A stretch of DNA of 64,000 nucleotides from Zhengitettix transpicula (lineage: Eukaryota; Arthropoda; Insecta; Orthoptera; Tetrigidae), in NCBI GenBank assembly GCA_037074705.1, contig CM073592.1, positions 29,546,629-29,610,628 on the forward strand, read 5' to 3'. A program made the position numbers and the translations under genes. The notes beneath the pieces are model-generated. The model saw only the letters and a program-made list of their open reading frames with translations, searched no databases and was not told where the DNA came from. This document shows positions 1-13,020 of this stretch, in pieces (position 1 is the stretch's first letter; the number at the start of each line of letters is the position of its first letter).

Positions 1-1455
1 TCCCATATTTCCCCTTTTCCATTCATAATTAGGTTTCACACTGAAAACCTATACTGCATTCAAATACAAATTTGAATATATGTAATTTAAATTTCAGTTA
101 CCAAATAAAAAATTTTGACAATCGTAAAAAAAGTTTCTATAAACTTGACGGAAAGGATTTTTAACATGACTTTATCTTATTAACAGTAAGTAGTTTAATT
201 GATTCAGATCATGTTACACAATGCACATTAACGTTTATAAAAATCCAAATAAATTTTCCAAGATTAATTTTTTGGTAATATACGACGATTAGGAACACCA
301 TAAAAACAGATTGGAGGAAAGAAAATTATTACCTAATATGACACCTTCGGTATAAATGTTTTTATCAATAATAATTTTTTTATTTATTGAATCGAAATTT
401 CGTTACAGAAACAGTGGCTAAAATTCGCTGGAAAACAATTCATAAAAGTTAATGTAATGCAGTGCAGTCTAAAACTCACATTGACAGGCGCAAGCTGTAA
501 ATGTTATTGGAAATCCCCGGAACCAGAATCTGTTACCTTTTTTTATGTATATGATATACAATACTCCGATAATTCATTTAATCGGAAAAACTTCTAGAAT
601 TTCAATCCTTTTACTAATAAGACTGTGACCTCAATATTCATTCTAAAAGTAATCACCGTAGATTTTAATGCACAAGCACTTGCACTTCCTCTAGCAATGA
701 TGTGTATTCCTCGTCGTTAAATATATTTCCTTTCATGTAAACAAAAATTAGTCTCACAATGAAAAGTGACTGTTAATTAAGTGAAAACGAATTCATAACG
801 AAATTTGTTGTTATGACACTAAGGCAAACCTATAGTGAGTATTCACGGTAAATCTCTCCCTGTATTGCTTTTAAATTTCACGATTTGTTAATTTTCTCGT
901 GAATAAGAGTATAATGTACCAAGACATTCAACTAAAAATACATTATCTTCATAAATTACATTCATTCAAATAATCATAGCTCTTACATTAATTACTACAG
1001 TGAATCACCAAGGGGATCGATGTTTTTCTGGCGTCTTCATTAGCACCCCTCCATTTACTTCTCTATTGTAATTCTGTATATTTATCGATCTATGAGGACG
1101 TGAAGCTTCTGTAACTACGCTACGACGCATTTCGTTTTATCTCTCTATCAAACACACAAAAACACTTCTATTTTCATGTCATCTCTCCATAATTTATTTA
1201 GTTCGAAGATTTATTATGAGAATAAATGATCATTACAAATTAAACATTAATATTTAAACTAATTAATACATTATTTATACATTAATCATTTATAAGTTTT
1301 ATTTGTGATTTCCTCCAAGTGCATTTATTTTTTATTATATTGCCATTCATGTTAATGCCTGATGTTATAATTATTTATCAATTGAGATATGAAAGATTTT
1401 TGGGGGAAACTGAAAGAAGAAGAACCTCTTTGATTTTTGTGAACCCCTCCAGCTA
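1..1455. other. AT-rich gene-free stretch
   Basis: I see only AT-rich sequence with frequent stops in all frames and scattered A and T runs. There is no repeat boundary, tRNA-like box or coding signal. Confidence 0.6.
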
Positions 1456-1765
1456 CACACACGTAGGTCTACACCATGGTTCCGACCTCTGTGGGTGACA
1501 CAGACACTGTCACGCCTTATCAGCTATGGTGGAGACCGAGGGATAGAATCCACCACCTGTTGCGAGGTCGGGTACATCATTCATGGGCGACGCGCCTCAT
1601 TGATTGGTGCAGTCGCACTGCGCAGAGGCGGAGGATTAAACTTGCAGCAACGACGCATGTCAGCGGCTACGGTGATTTGTCCCGCTGTCAGCCCACTCCA
1701 ACACTCCGCACTCTGGATTACTCAATTTACCTAAGCACGAGGGCCCCATCTTCGAGCGAATGAGC
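1456..1765. other. GC-rich island with overlapping short ORFs
   Basis: GC content rises sharply against both flanks. Two overlapping plus-strand frames stay open (1476-1763, 95 codons from ATG; 1495-1734, 79 codons). Neither peptide resembles a family I know and neither has a convincing codon pattern, so I do not call a gene. The stretch near 1495-1515 holds a short inverted repeat (GTGACA / TGTCAC). It could be a non-coding regulatory island, a decayed mobile-element fragment or an unrecognised exon. Sequence alone does not decide. Confidence 0.35.
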
Positions 1766-2505
1766 AACAATTTCTCATGCCCCAAGTTATTTATTGCGTC
1801 TTTATTTGGTCTACTGACTTATTTTCGTGTCAAATCTTCCTCCATTACTTCGTAGACATTTTCCACGCCATTCTGCAAGCTTAAAAGCACTCCAAGCAGT
1901 AAAACTCCGTCTCAGGCCTTGCGGCTGTTTCCGTAACGTCGTCTACCCACCTTGGCAAATCATATTTCCCTTCATAAAATTCAAATAATTATAGGTTTGT
2001 TTCCATCTAGATTACTTCCAAATTATTCAAAATTTTATTATTCATTAATATTCCGGTCATCGTTCTATGATTGGCCCCAAATGTATCATTTCCCAAAATC
2101 ATTGCAATCATTTTGTAGTTGTCAAGCAACGCCTCAATTTCACCATTTATTCATTGCAGGCCTAAGCAAACTCACTTCGAGCATTACCGTTCTGAAGGAT
2201 TGTCGTTATCACAATTTTACATTACGTTACATTTCGAATTTGAAGTTTAAATTCACGAAAAACTCTGAAATATAAGTAGTGAACGAAAATACAATTACAC
2301 TTCTTTGTTCATCTCAGTGTGACGTTTCATTGCGTCAGAATGCCTGATCTTGTGAAATCAACGGAAGTTGCGCCCGACATCGTGCACCAACTCTCACGAC
2401 ATCATACGTATATTCGCAAGTTTGATTTTCCAGAAGTATTCGAACGGAAATAGCAGTCGCTTTTTTGCAGACAATTGTTAATTTAGTATTGTATAATTGT
2501 TTTTA
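1766..2505. other. Gene-free stretch
   Basis: A 107-codon plus-strand frame at 1952-2275 has AT-rich, low-complexity composition typical of chance. Nothing else is visible. Confidence 0.55.
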
Positions 2506-2767
2506 AACTCCTCTCCCCGCTATCGGAAGGGCGTGGAACAAGTACCCAATGCCCGACCTACCTGATGCAGGTTTTTCTAGGGTCTTCCCTGCATTTCTTT
2601 AGACGAATGCCGGGTAGGATCCTTAAACCATAGCCCGGGGGCCCTAGTTAACCCTTAGCTACCTTCCTCTACCCTTCCGCATCCCCCCTTTCAAATCCCT
2701 TCCTATGCTATTAAAGGGGAGTTGCCTAATGTGAATCACCCTCGTGTAGCCTGTTGCCCTAAAAATA
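2506..2767 (+). repeat. Family A poly(A)-tailed repeat, 5'-truncated copy 1
   Basis: This matches the 3' half of the complete copies at 18195-18759 and 50965-51489. Shared landmarks are the segment around CCTACCTGATGCAGG, an imperfect palindrome (ATGCAGG / CCTGCAT), the GCCGGGTAGGATCC block, the CTACCTTCCTCTACCCTTCC block and the terminal GTAGCCTGTTGCCC followed by an A-rich tail. It begins inside the element at the TCCCCGCTATCGG segment, so about the first 270 bp are missing. 5' truncation plus an A-rich 3' end is the usual signature of target-primed retrotransposition. No reverse transcriptase or tRNA promoter boxes are visible. Confidence 0.85.
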
Positions 2768-4211
2768 AAAAATAAAAAAATGTTTATAAAATTTCAAACT
2801 CAAATCATTTAATGAATAACACATTTATAAAAACAATACTCAAATTTCTAATGAATAAATAGGGATACATGATTTAATGCTATGATCATTTATCCATGAT
2901 AATCCATAATAGTATTCCATGAGGAATACTAAGGCCTACCACAACAAGTGATTTCCTTTGCCATTTTAATATATTTAAAGTACTTTCAATCACCATCGGT
3001 CCGAACCTCTTCAAAAGTCTATCAATCTCAATTCTCGATTGAAAATATTGTTTATTTAACCAAGTCATGTTTTACAAACACCAACATTAATCTTAGGGCT
3101 GTATTTCCCAAAAAAATAATCGCCTTCAGCTGCATCAATCAGACTCTTAGGATAACTGGATAAACAATCCTACCCTTCTTTCTCGCAAAGTCCGAAGAGT
3201 ACATTTTCTTACAATTCTGATACAATATTTGTCACTCGTTTATGCACACATTTATTTCTACTCAGAGGATGAAAATGTGCCCAAGGACACTTTGGGGTAA
3301 ATGACATTGGTATTGATAAATAGCGCCGTATCTCGTCACATTCCGTAAAATTTTCAATTTGTGATTTTTCATGTAAAGTCTTCAGACACTGAATTGAATC
3401 CATAACAAGAACGTGATATTTTACTCGAGACTCCGACGTGTCTAATAATTGTATCCATCTTAAACCAAGATTAAATTCGTAAAAGCACACACGGGTAATT
3501 TTCGAATGTTCATACATTTATAATGCCTATTTATGTGTTAGGTTTCATGTTTACAGAGACACGAAACGAAATCGCTTTTAACTGAGTCGTCGAAAAGAGA
3601 CGTTCCCTTTCGTAAAGCAACAAGTGTGCAATGTTCGCAGTTGGTCTGGTCCTGTTCTGTGGGAGGATGGGCCTTAAGCCAACAGATTATTCCGTGTTGT
3701 ATTCAGCGAAGGAAATGCCTAAGTTTGTCTCTGAGGCCATTTGGAGTTTTTAGTTTAAGACTAACAGCGCTAAGTTCACCGATTAATTTATTTTACATCG
3801 ACGCTGAGACCTTATAATTGGAATAAAACATACGTGTGTGTAATAAGGCTCAGAAATAATAAAATAAAGTTATTTTTATTTTTACTGAATAAAGAGAGCC
3901 TATTTTGTCTAAGATATAAAACCGTTTGAATATTTATCAAAAACCCAGCATTCATTTTCATAGATCTCTGCTTTAGTTTCAGCGTAAATGTTTTGTTGTA
4001 GTACATACAAGTGCATGTTACATAAAAAGCAAAATTATCAACAGCATTACTTCCATAACGAATAAATAAAATTGCAGTATTCAACTTTAGTCTGCACCAC
4101 AAAAATGTAATACCAAGTTGATGGACTCTTCCAGCTACATTGCCAAATATTGTGTCCAATAGCACACGTGAGGAGTCAACAGGGTGCACAATCTTGCAAC
4201 ACAGCTCGACA
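2768..4211. other. Gene-free stretch
   Basis: A minus-strand 102-codon frame (3209-3517) and a 125-codon frame (3812-4189) are open. Both are AT-biased, match no family I recognise and lack splice or promoter context, so I treat them as chance. Confidence 0.5.
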
Positions 4212-4242
4212 AAGGTTGAGGGGCGGTTAGCTGCTCAACCTT
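4212..4242. repeat. 9-bp perfect hairpin
   Basis: AAGGTTGAG at 4212-4220 is perfectly complementary to CTCAACCTT at 4234-4242, with a 13 nt GC-rich loop. It lies in a small moderately GC-rich patch and is not part of an identified repeat. No function is claimed. Confidence 0.6.
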
Positions 4243-4877
4243 GATATTACACATTTGTGGCGCGGACTGTAGCAGCAATGTAAACATACGGACTCTGCTA
4301 ACCCAATTACCTTTTTCTCAGCACTGAATGGAGACATACAAACAGAAAACTAAATATATATTCCTGACTAATAGCCTATATATTAGTGAGTTGTGACGCC
4401 ACGTTTGCACTAAAGCCTCTTATTCTGGATCCGTCGGAACTCTGAACGGGGAAAAATTAATATAATGTGTTCTACATTTTAGATCGAGACTGAGAACGTG
4501 GAATTGGTTTAAAAAATGCTGAATTTCCGGAAAATATCTGCGTCTGCAAACTATTGGTAATCCAGTCTCTATAGGTATTGCACTATTTGATCCCGAAAAT
4601 TTCTTACCGCCATCATAGACTAAGCGCCTGAGTACCTATCACGTAGTTTCTTAACCGTGTCATAATTAATACACACGAACCGCGTATTGTATTATAGATG
4701 CATCACAGCAAGGGATTAAATATTAATATTTTATAAATTACAGTACAACTAACTATTACAATTTATTATATATATGTTTTGAAAGTAATTTAAATTTACA
4801 ATCGCTCTGTTATTATCATAATAGTATATTTTATAGAAATGTCGAGAGCACAAATTATTACCACAGAGTTTGTGAAG

Positions 4878-4878
<1 letters not shown>

Positions 4879-4922
<44 letters not shown>
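4879..4922. repeat. (TA)n microsatellite
   Basis: Uninterrupted TA dinucleotide tract of about 22 units. Confidence 0.97.
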
Positions 4923-4925
<3 letters not shown>

Positions 4926-6234
4926 TGAACATTAATACTGAATGTGTACGTAGGCTCAGCAATTGGATGAAACAATGTAGAAAATTTCTGTTATTCAGCA
5001 AACTGTATGATGTAGTTACGAGTAGAAACACGAGAGATCTCGATATACTAATTGATAGAACAATATTAATGCTAACAACGTACCAATTAACGAACAGTTT
5101 TTGTTGCAACATCTGATTATCCTGTGATCATGTGGTTACCCAAAACATTGTAATTGGCCTCGATTGTCTGAGTAATTTTATTGTTATACCGGAAATGGAA
5201 ATAATTACCTTAATGTGATTTAATTAAAACAGAAAACGGAATTTTATTTAAAATATTTTCAACAAACTTAGTACCTTGATTTTTATACAAACATTTATTT
5301 TTTTAAAAAAAATAAGAAAACTGGTTGACAAATTTGTTTCAACAAATTGTTATTAATTTTCCATGTTTTCGTTGTTAAATCCAGTCATTTTTATGCGTGG
5401 GATTATAATTCTAAAAATTCTAACCCCCTCGTTCAATAAATAAATTTCATACACGCAGGCGTCTTTCAACGAAAACTGCTTTATCGCTTTCTTGTGGTAA
5501 TATTTTCGACACTTACTTATTTAATTCCTAATATTATCTCAGAAGGAGTCTACTAAATTATAGTAGTTTCCTTTTTGGAGAAACAGACGTTTTTCCGTGC
5601 TCCAGATACGTATATTTCTGCGAAATACTACTTTGGGTCACCAGGGTTGATAGGATCTGTGTAGCCCCGCCCTGTAACGCAATCAGCTCGGTTCAGCTCT
5701 CCTTAAGGCACGAACAGACTGTACTGCATGTCCTTACATACACTCAGCACACACGTGCGTCATAGTTAACGAAAATATGCACAAAAATATTACCTTAAAT
5801 TAAAGAACAATATCAAAATATTGAGGGTAATTTTGGAAATTATTTAAATTTCACAGTGAATTATTTACGATTTAACATTAAAAGCAATATTCATCTATTA
5901 ATTGCTGTTTTTCAACGACAAGGATAATGGGAGTCTGCTATAAGGCAACGGGACACATCAAATTGCAAATATTTCCAATTACTGCACCTGATCAAACCAT
6001 GTACATATTTCGTGGAGAGGGGAGTGGCACTTTCTTGTGGAGGGAGACGAACCACGTTATTTCTAGTTAAAAGTATATAATTTTCATGAGAATTATATTT
6101 TATTATTTTCCTTGCTATTGTGATTAATCGATTTTGACTTAAGAAAACATCAGTATTTTATGAAAAATAATTAACTATAATAATTATAATTTATGACACG
6201 TACGATAATTAAGGATGTCCAGAAGACTGAAGGT
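4923..6234. other. Gene-free stretch
   Basis: AT-rich apart from a modest GC rise at about 5630-5765. I find no repeat boundary or coding signal in it. Confidence 0.5.
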
Positions 6235-6440
6235 AGTATATAAGTAATAAGGAACGTAGGTTTTCCCGGTGTAGTTGCTGGATGAAGTTCCCTCGGGATT
6301 CCAACACAACGTTTCGATGGCTTGCACCGCCATCTTCTTCACCTGATGAAGATGGCGGTGCAAGCCATCGAAACGTTGTGTTTACAAAACTACGCTACCT
6401 GGTTGGAATCCCGAGAGAACTTCATCCAGTATATAAGTAA
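6235..6440 (+). mobile_element. Hook inverted-repeat element with 13-bp target duplication (Penelope-like remnant?)
   Basis: A 13 bp direct repeat, AGTATATAAGTAA, flanks the element at 6235-6247 and 6428-6440. Inside is a long inverted repeat whose outer arms carry CTGGATGAAGTTC / GAACTTCATCCAG and a CTCGGGATTCCAAC-type block. The inner arms (about 6305-6381) form a near-perfect palindrome around AAACGTTGTGT. The left end has an extra unpaired extension (about 6248-6275, containing TTTTCCCGGTGTAG). The right arm has an extra 20 bp internal segment. The plus strand contains CTGATGA (6343-6349), stem GATGGC / GCCATC (6351-6356 / 6364-6369) and GAAA (6370-6373), the order of a hammerhead ribozyme core. 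Penelope-like elements are known to have inverted terminal copies with a one-sided extension and to carry hammerheads. The assignment here is inference. Confidence 0.75.
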
Positions 6441-7429
6441 ATAAGTAGATTAAATTTAAAAAACGAAATTAGCACACGGATAATATGTAGCCTAAATGAT
6501 TTCCCGTTAAGTTGTCATAGATGTGCATAGACTAGTCAGGTTTATTCGTCATTATATTATTCAAGGAATCGCAAAGTTCCACAAAGAGAACTTCGTCGAG
6601 ACCATTTGTACCACTGTAGGTAAGGGAAGGACGTCCTCATTGCCGTCATAACCGCAGTGGTGCGGATTAAGAAGTGCTTGAGCTGGAGTCTGTGCGGAGT
6701 CTAGGTTCTTAGTCTTGGAGACTACTCTGCACGATTGCCATCGATTTCTTCGCGTGACCGAATGTGGCACCCAGCTGTGGGCGGCGTTAACAACTTTCTG
6801 CCACTCTCATTACCTGCCCCGTCAGTAACGCAGCTATGCTACTAAGGAATGAAACTAAGCGACAAACCTTACGACTGCCTTATTTAGAATCCCCCAGTTC
6901 TTTCGTAACATTTCCGCTAACATGCATTTAATCTCCCAAACAAACGTATTTCCTGATTTTTCATTGTATACTCTACGCTTAATTTTTTCCTATTGTTGTT
7001 GTCCTCACTGTAATCTATAGTTAACTATTACGCGGTAGTACAATGGTATAATTTTCTATTTGTCAGAGATACCTATAAAAAATTGGGGAAACACACATTT
7101 TTACAATCATAAATATTTAATATTAAGAAATGGACTGGTAATATATTTATAATAAAAACAAGCCCTCAAAATTTTAAGAATCGTGATAATGTAATATATA
7201 ATATATATTATACAATTATACAATTTATGTTTTTTCAGATAACAATTACATTAATCTCAGAAACATCGGTTTATATAAATTTACGTATTCTTTTAATAAT
7301 ATACTGACGAGGACATGTAGAATCTTATTATTATTATAATCATGACTGAAGTATTTTACACCTTAACAGCATACGTGGTCCTCTATAGAACAGAGTGTAG
7401 TTTATTAAGTTCAAATATAGACAATTAAA
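6441..7429. other. Gene-free stretch with a mid-GC patch
   Basis: About 6560-6845 is clearly more GC-rich than its flanks and holds a 69-codon minus-strand frame (6561-6770) that I do not recognise. The rest is AT-rich. Confidence 0.45.
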
Positions 7430-8025
7430 GAAATTATAATTTAAGCCAACTTAATGTAACAAAATGTGTCTGCCCGGATGTGAACCGTCATCCGAAAGAT
7501 TAAAAACAAATTGTGCAAAAGTATTAGTGGATAGTCAAAGACTAAAGAGCAAATAAATGATAAATATTAATGGGACAAACAGTTATAAGATTACACATCA
7601 ATCATTACAAAATTATAAATATTTAATAAATTTTTGTTTCTTTTGACATTATAGAATTTGTATTATGCTTAATGAGTAGCAATTTGGAAACTAATGTATA
7701 CTGTAATTGCTCTAAATTTTAGTTGCACACAGCAATTATAGTCCGGATTAGTTTCCAAAATGCTACTCATTAAGCATAATACGAATTCTATTAATGTCAA
7801 AAGCAACACGGATTACAAAATTATAAATATTACTTAATAATTCAATGTTGTGTAATCTTCAAACTACATATATATTTCTACTTCTCTTATATTATTTGAC
7901 TATCCACTAAACGTTTCGTAGATATATATATTATTTAATGTATTTATTGTTAACCGGATAAGGGTCCACATCCTGGCACAAATAATTTGTTAAATTAAAT
8001 TCGTTTAATTACTATTTTTAATTGG
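7430..8025. repeat. ~590-bp foldback (nested long inverted repeat)
   Basis: The core arms, 7643-7695 and 7747-7800, are inverted copies of each other (roughly nine in ten bases pair), with a ~50 nt centre that itself contains a short AATTGCT / AGCAATT stem. Pairing resumes outward with indels: AAGATTACACA (7587-7597) with TGTGTAATCTT (7849-7859), TTAGTGGATAGTCAAA (7523-7538) with its complement near 7896-7911, and the GGATGTG...CATCCG block (7457-7495) with its diverged complement near 7953-7985. It may be a foldback transposon or MITE. A transcript would fold into one long hairpin. No coding sequence or clear target duplication was found. Confidence 0.8.
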
Positions 8026-8167
8026 CCGTTTTTGTCCTTATATAATAATGGTTTTCGTCTGCATAGTTTAAATTATTAATATATTAGTAAATTCAATGCA
8101 GGTAATACTGTATTATTGAAACACTCATTTAAAATTAAATCCCTTCAGTTTTAGAGTGTTATAAATC

Positions 8168-8300
8168 CGAAGACAATGCAGTTATCCGTTATCAATAATG
8201 AGAAATGTTTTGGCTTTCCTCGAATTCGACACTCGTGATTCATAAAAATTATATAACCATCTGTTGAACCCTGAGAAACAAGAGATACAAATATGAAGTC
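8168..8300 (+). repeat. Family C dispersed repeat, copy 1
   Basis: The segment starting AAGACAATGCAGTTATCC is shared with 51546-51690 (same orientation) and, shorter, with 59407-59440 (opposite strand). Similarity with the second copy continues through a GGCTTTCCT / GCCTTTCCT block and on to a GAGAAACAAGAGATACAAAT / GAGGAAGTAAATATACAAAT block. The class is unknown. Confidence 0.6.
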
Positions 8301-8439
8301 ATTAAAATCTGTTAAAACGGTCCGTCAGACATTTGTTTAGATAAGCTATAGAACGGTGCCCTGCGAGATAAGATTTGAACAGACTTTATTGATTAGTTTT
8401 TTTTATTTGAAGGCTGAGGGTTGTGCTGATGACAATAGT

Positions 8440-8590
8440 TGTAATATTGAAGTAGCTGCAGGTAATTTTGGGCGCGCCGAGACACGCCCTGCCCGAGGCA
8501 GAGCTGTTCTTGGGGCAGAACCCCGCTGCGGTAATTGGCGCCGTCTAATTACGTCTGCGCACTACGTGGCCACGAGACTTGAATGAACTG
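8440..8590. promoter_or_regulatory. GC island with homeodomain-type words (candidate regulatory)
   Basis: A short, sharply GC-rich island containing GGCGCGCC, GGTAATTGGCGCC and TCTAATTACG within about 100 bp. TAATTA-type cores are homeodomain recognition words, and their clustering in a GC island within an AT desert suggests a regulatory element. A 76-codon plus-strand frame (8356-8586) crosses it but looks like a by-product of base composition. No experimental or conservation evidence is available here. Confidence 0.3.
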
Positions 8591-11500
8591 GACTTCCTTT
8601 CGCACCTGCATCCATATTTAAACGAGTCTCAAACAATTTGCAACTGCCAACTTTTACTTCCTTCAATGGCCTAATCGAATCAACAAGCTTTTCTCGTTAC
8701 GGAGAAGTCGCGCACTTTTAAAATTCTATAGGAGCTTTAAGAATTTAAAGATACTTCTTTTCTCAGCGCATGATCATTTATATTCATATAATTCATTTTC
8801 AAAGAAGCTCCTTCCAACCGTTTATCATTGTGTAGCTTCTACTACTTACGCCAACCGTGTTTTAAATATTACCAGACTAATTTACCTACACAAAGCTTCT
8901 TTCATTTTCAAATTCACTCGCGTCCTATCTAGAAAACAGTGGTGCGTTGTAAACCTTTAATGTCTTTTTTCGCACGTTTTTCTTAAACGTATGCGTTCCA
9001 CATCGTTAGTAATTCAATTTTTAAAAACAAAAATTCGCCTTCAGCGATGCCTAAAAAATTCAATGCCTAAAAAATTCAAAGTCTAAATGAAAATTTTTAA
9101 ACGATGACATCTTTTAAAGTGCTTTAGTGTAGGAATCGTGATTTTACTTGGTCATTAACGAATCATTAAAAAAGACATTCTTGTATTAGTAGTATTGTCA
9201 CATTAATTTACGTAAATGTATCATCACGGCCTCGATTATTCATCCAGCAATACATATTTCATCTCAATTATAATTATGTAACCTTTAAAACTTAAATAAA
9301 ACAATTTAATAGAGTTAGTAATAAAAATATTACACATCGTTTCATCCTAAATTTAGAAATCAAGTTTACGATGGAGTTTTGTACGTTTCCAAGTTTATCA
9401 ATTAATATCTGCCGAAAACAATTGTAATAAATCCACGATAACAGGCAGTGCATCTAGAGAATTCCTTTAAAAACTCTAAAAATCTGTTATGTACCTATTA
9501 TGCCTCATTTTTCTACCCTAGACTCTTTTTCTAGATTTATCGTATTAGTGTTAATAAATAATACCTCAAGTGTAAAAAGTAGTTTTGATTTATTACTGAA
9601 GGTTGAATGATTTCTACAATGTTCTGACGCAATCTTTATAGACTAATACAGGATTTCTCAAAACGATCCTACTCTTTCAGTTGAAAAAAAAACGTGAGGA
9701 GTGCCACCAACAATGTGCCAATGTTACTTTTAAAAAGTGTAATTTCTTTTATAATATTTGCATTGGTACCAATAAACAATAATTACACCTGCGTAGTGAA
9801 GATTGTTATCAAGAGAAGAACAATAACCACGAACAAATTTTAAATATATATAGGGCTTTATTCCTAAGAATCTTTCGACATAATTGGTCATTTTTATATA
9901 TTTTAGCAGAAAAAAAACAATGATTGAATTATATAAGCACATATGTTTAATACTCCTATTGTTTATTTTGAAGTAATTCTAAAGAAATTTTGATGAATAT
10001 TTAAGTATATGTAATTACAAAGCCAGTTGAGATCTGCAAGTTTCCAAAATCAATTTAACTCAATCGTTTTAACAGCTGTTACCTCTATATTAACGGAAAT
10101 CTTTCATTTAAGTGTTATAAATATAATATACATTTGTATGACGAATAATCGTATTGCGCGAAGCTCTTTAATTATATCCCATGTATATTATCCGACGCTT
10201 CCCAGCTTTAGGCTATCCCGCAACACATAACCCTTTACTTTCATCTCTCGACCATCAGCAAGGTCTGTTATGTCCACCTGGTCCAATACAATACTTTGTT
10301 GGCTCATTTAACATCCAATCTCCTTGCGATGTTTCCCGCCTATTGACGTGTCAACGTCCATATACGTTCCGCTACGTCATGTAATACAGTCCTCTCCACT
10401 GTTCTGAAAGTCACTTTCAACTTATTTACAAACACTTCATTTCCTTGAGTCATTAGTTATGTCTAGTACTAATAAAACACATTACATTAAAAATAAATAC
10501 TTTTATACTGCTTATAAATCGTAGAAGTATACTTAACAATTATGTTTCAATATATTTTAAAAATTAAATAAAGGAATACTTACATTTAATTTAAAATACT
10601 TATCGTATTTCAAATTTCTATTCAGTTGTATCAGTTAACTAAGCCTTAAGTCTTATTAATTAAACATGTATAAATTAAAATTATGATCATATTTATAATA
10701 TTAGAGATATACGGATGGATATTACATGATCATTCCGTCCAAGGAAAGACATTAAAATTAAATAAAAAATTATTATTGCTACTGTAAATGCTGAATATTA
10801 CACAAAATAAATCACATTTTACACAGGTTTAAAAATTTCCCATCAATATAATTGTAAAATAAATCTAAATGTAAATGAATCTTGAAGAGAAAGGAAATTA
10901 GAGAAACATGAATAATAGAAACGATGAAACATAAAAAGTACGTATATTAAAATATTATTATACTTCATCGCACTACATCGACAGTTCTGATCATAAATTT
11001 ATTGTAATTTTATTTTTTTTATTTTAGTTTCATTTGCAGATAATTATTAATTCGTAAAATATTTATCTGTTAAAAAACTTAGTATGAAATGAACTACCAA
11101 ATTGTTAAAATATAATTGATTAAACTAACCTGTAACAGGAATCTTCGCTGTTTGTAATAATGTTGGAAAGTACAAGAAAGCATTGAAGCAGCTGCATCGT
11201 TTGTAAGGCGATTCTTAGGCAATCAGGTAGATTAAGGAACTCTTTAAACAACCATCCAGGTAATGAGCGGAGCGTAGTGATGTAATAGGAGTCAACTTAT
11301 TGACTATCCCTAAACGTAATCCCTGCATTTTTCGAAGCAGCTACAAATTGCAAGTTATGTAATATTTTCTACCTAAAGGCGTGATTCTAGAGTTTTCCAT
11401 TTCGATCACACTTTCTTTCTCCAGACACAAAAAGAAATAAGCTTCAGATAATTATGAGGTGGTAACAACTAAAGTCAATTAATTACCTGCTGTTGACGAA

Positions 11501-12685
11501 ATGACAACACGAATGATGAAGCACGATGAAGAAGAAAAACAGTTTGTAGACATAACCTTAATGTACACCCACACAAAAATCCTCTTCAGCCAACTGATGA
11601 ATTGGGAACGGTAATTATAATTAACTAATTACGGTGTATTAAATTTATACGTTTATAAACATTTAGTGCATTTAAATAGTACACTTTAATAAATACAACC
11701 TATACCGGTATTTCATTTAAGCAGTTGGTACTCAAACAAATTCCTATACAATTAACTGAAAGTGAAATAAAATAAAGTTTTGTAATTTATGCAAACTAAT
11801 ATTATATAATATTGCATGCATTGTCTTCCTTAATCGCCGAATCACATATGAAGAAATAAATACTTTGTGGACGTCCGTCTACCAAATATCTCAGAACGAG
11901 TTTTATTTGCAAAGGAATGTTTAATACTAAATTGAACGTTCCATCCTGTTTTACGTAGTGTATGGATTCATCAAATCAAATCCATAACAGAGTTAATCAA
12001 CAGCAACATAAGTGAATGTGTTACAGATTTTCAGTATATTTTTCAAAACAATCTGCGTACATTCGAGGGCACTTTTTAATAAACCTGTACAAAAAACACT
12101 AAATTAATAAACGTCGGGAACTAAATCAGTAACATAAAAATATTTTTCGAGTTAAAACTAATTGTAATGATGATTCGGACGAAATAGATTATTGTAAAAA
12201 CAATCATTTTCAAATATTATGTTATTTGAAAAAGAAACATTACATTCATTTTCAATGTTAGGATTTACGACCAATAAATAATAATACAAGCGCTCGAACT
12301 ATAATATTTATTTTACAGGCGTAGTTTTAATTAAAACTAAATATAAATGGTAGTATTGGCCGAGAAATAATTAAGATAGTGGAATATTCAAATATTGATA
12401 TTACAAGTGAATAGTCTAATTTTTTTGCATGAAAATAGTTTCATAAATGTTCACAAAAATAATTACTCGTGAATCGGAAATATCATTATGAAATATTTCC
12501 TTCATACTATTTTCAGTAAATTCTCATTTAAACGTTTTCGGCGAAGTTATAATTAAGTGTTTCGGAATGTAAATGAATATTTGATTTGAAATATATCCCT
12601 GCGTGGAAGCATCCTGATACTAATTTCTGAGCAGTTTAATTAATGTCTGATTCATGTAGTGGAGGATTGTTTTCAGAGTAATTTA
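8591..12685. other. AT-rich gene-free stretch
   Basis: Mostly AT-rich with short chance frames. A moderately GC patch at about 10175-10400 carries two overlapping plus-strand frames of 67 codons with no recognisable family. No complete mobile element is visible. Confidence 0.5.
9047..9078. repeat. 16-bp tandem duplication
   Basis: ATGCCTAAAAAATTCA occurs twice back to back (9047-9062 and 9063-9078), exact. Confidence 0.95.
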
Positions 12686-12689
12686 TTCC

Positions 12690-13020
12690 CATTGAAAGAA
12701 ATGATAAATCTAGTAATGGTTGCTGCCATTTCAATGCGAAGGCGCACCGTCGAAGACGTTTGTTGTTGTAAATTACAGTATCATTGTAATTAACTGTTCC
12801 TTGTCAGGAGAGAGTGAGGAGTAATGGTGAGTTATTGTGATCCCTTTAACCCGGAGAAAGCAGCGAGTGTTGTACGGCCAAGGCCCTCGACGAAGCGAAA
12901 GAGCAAACTACCGACGAACTTGGTTCGATAAAAGAGGCCACTGCAAACTTTACACAGGCACCAATTGCTTCCTCTGAATTACTGGAAGAGAAGCCATTTG
13001 CACGGCCATGATGTTAACCA
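12690..13020. promoter_or_regulatory. GC-enriched island (candidate regulatory)
   Basis: GC-enriched, non-repetitive within this window. It includes a GTAATTAAC homeodomain-type core near 12786 and a CpG-rich segment with GACGAAGCGAAAG at about 12889. There is no sustained open frame. The regulatory role is inferred only from composition and motif content. Confidence 0.25.

Noticed and set aside
4858..5112. 84-codon minus-strand frame
   Set aside because: Its C-terminal part is only the translation of the (TA)n microsatellite.
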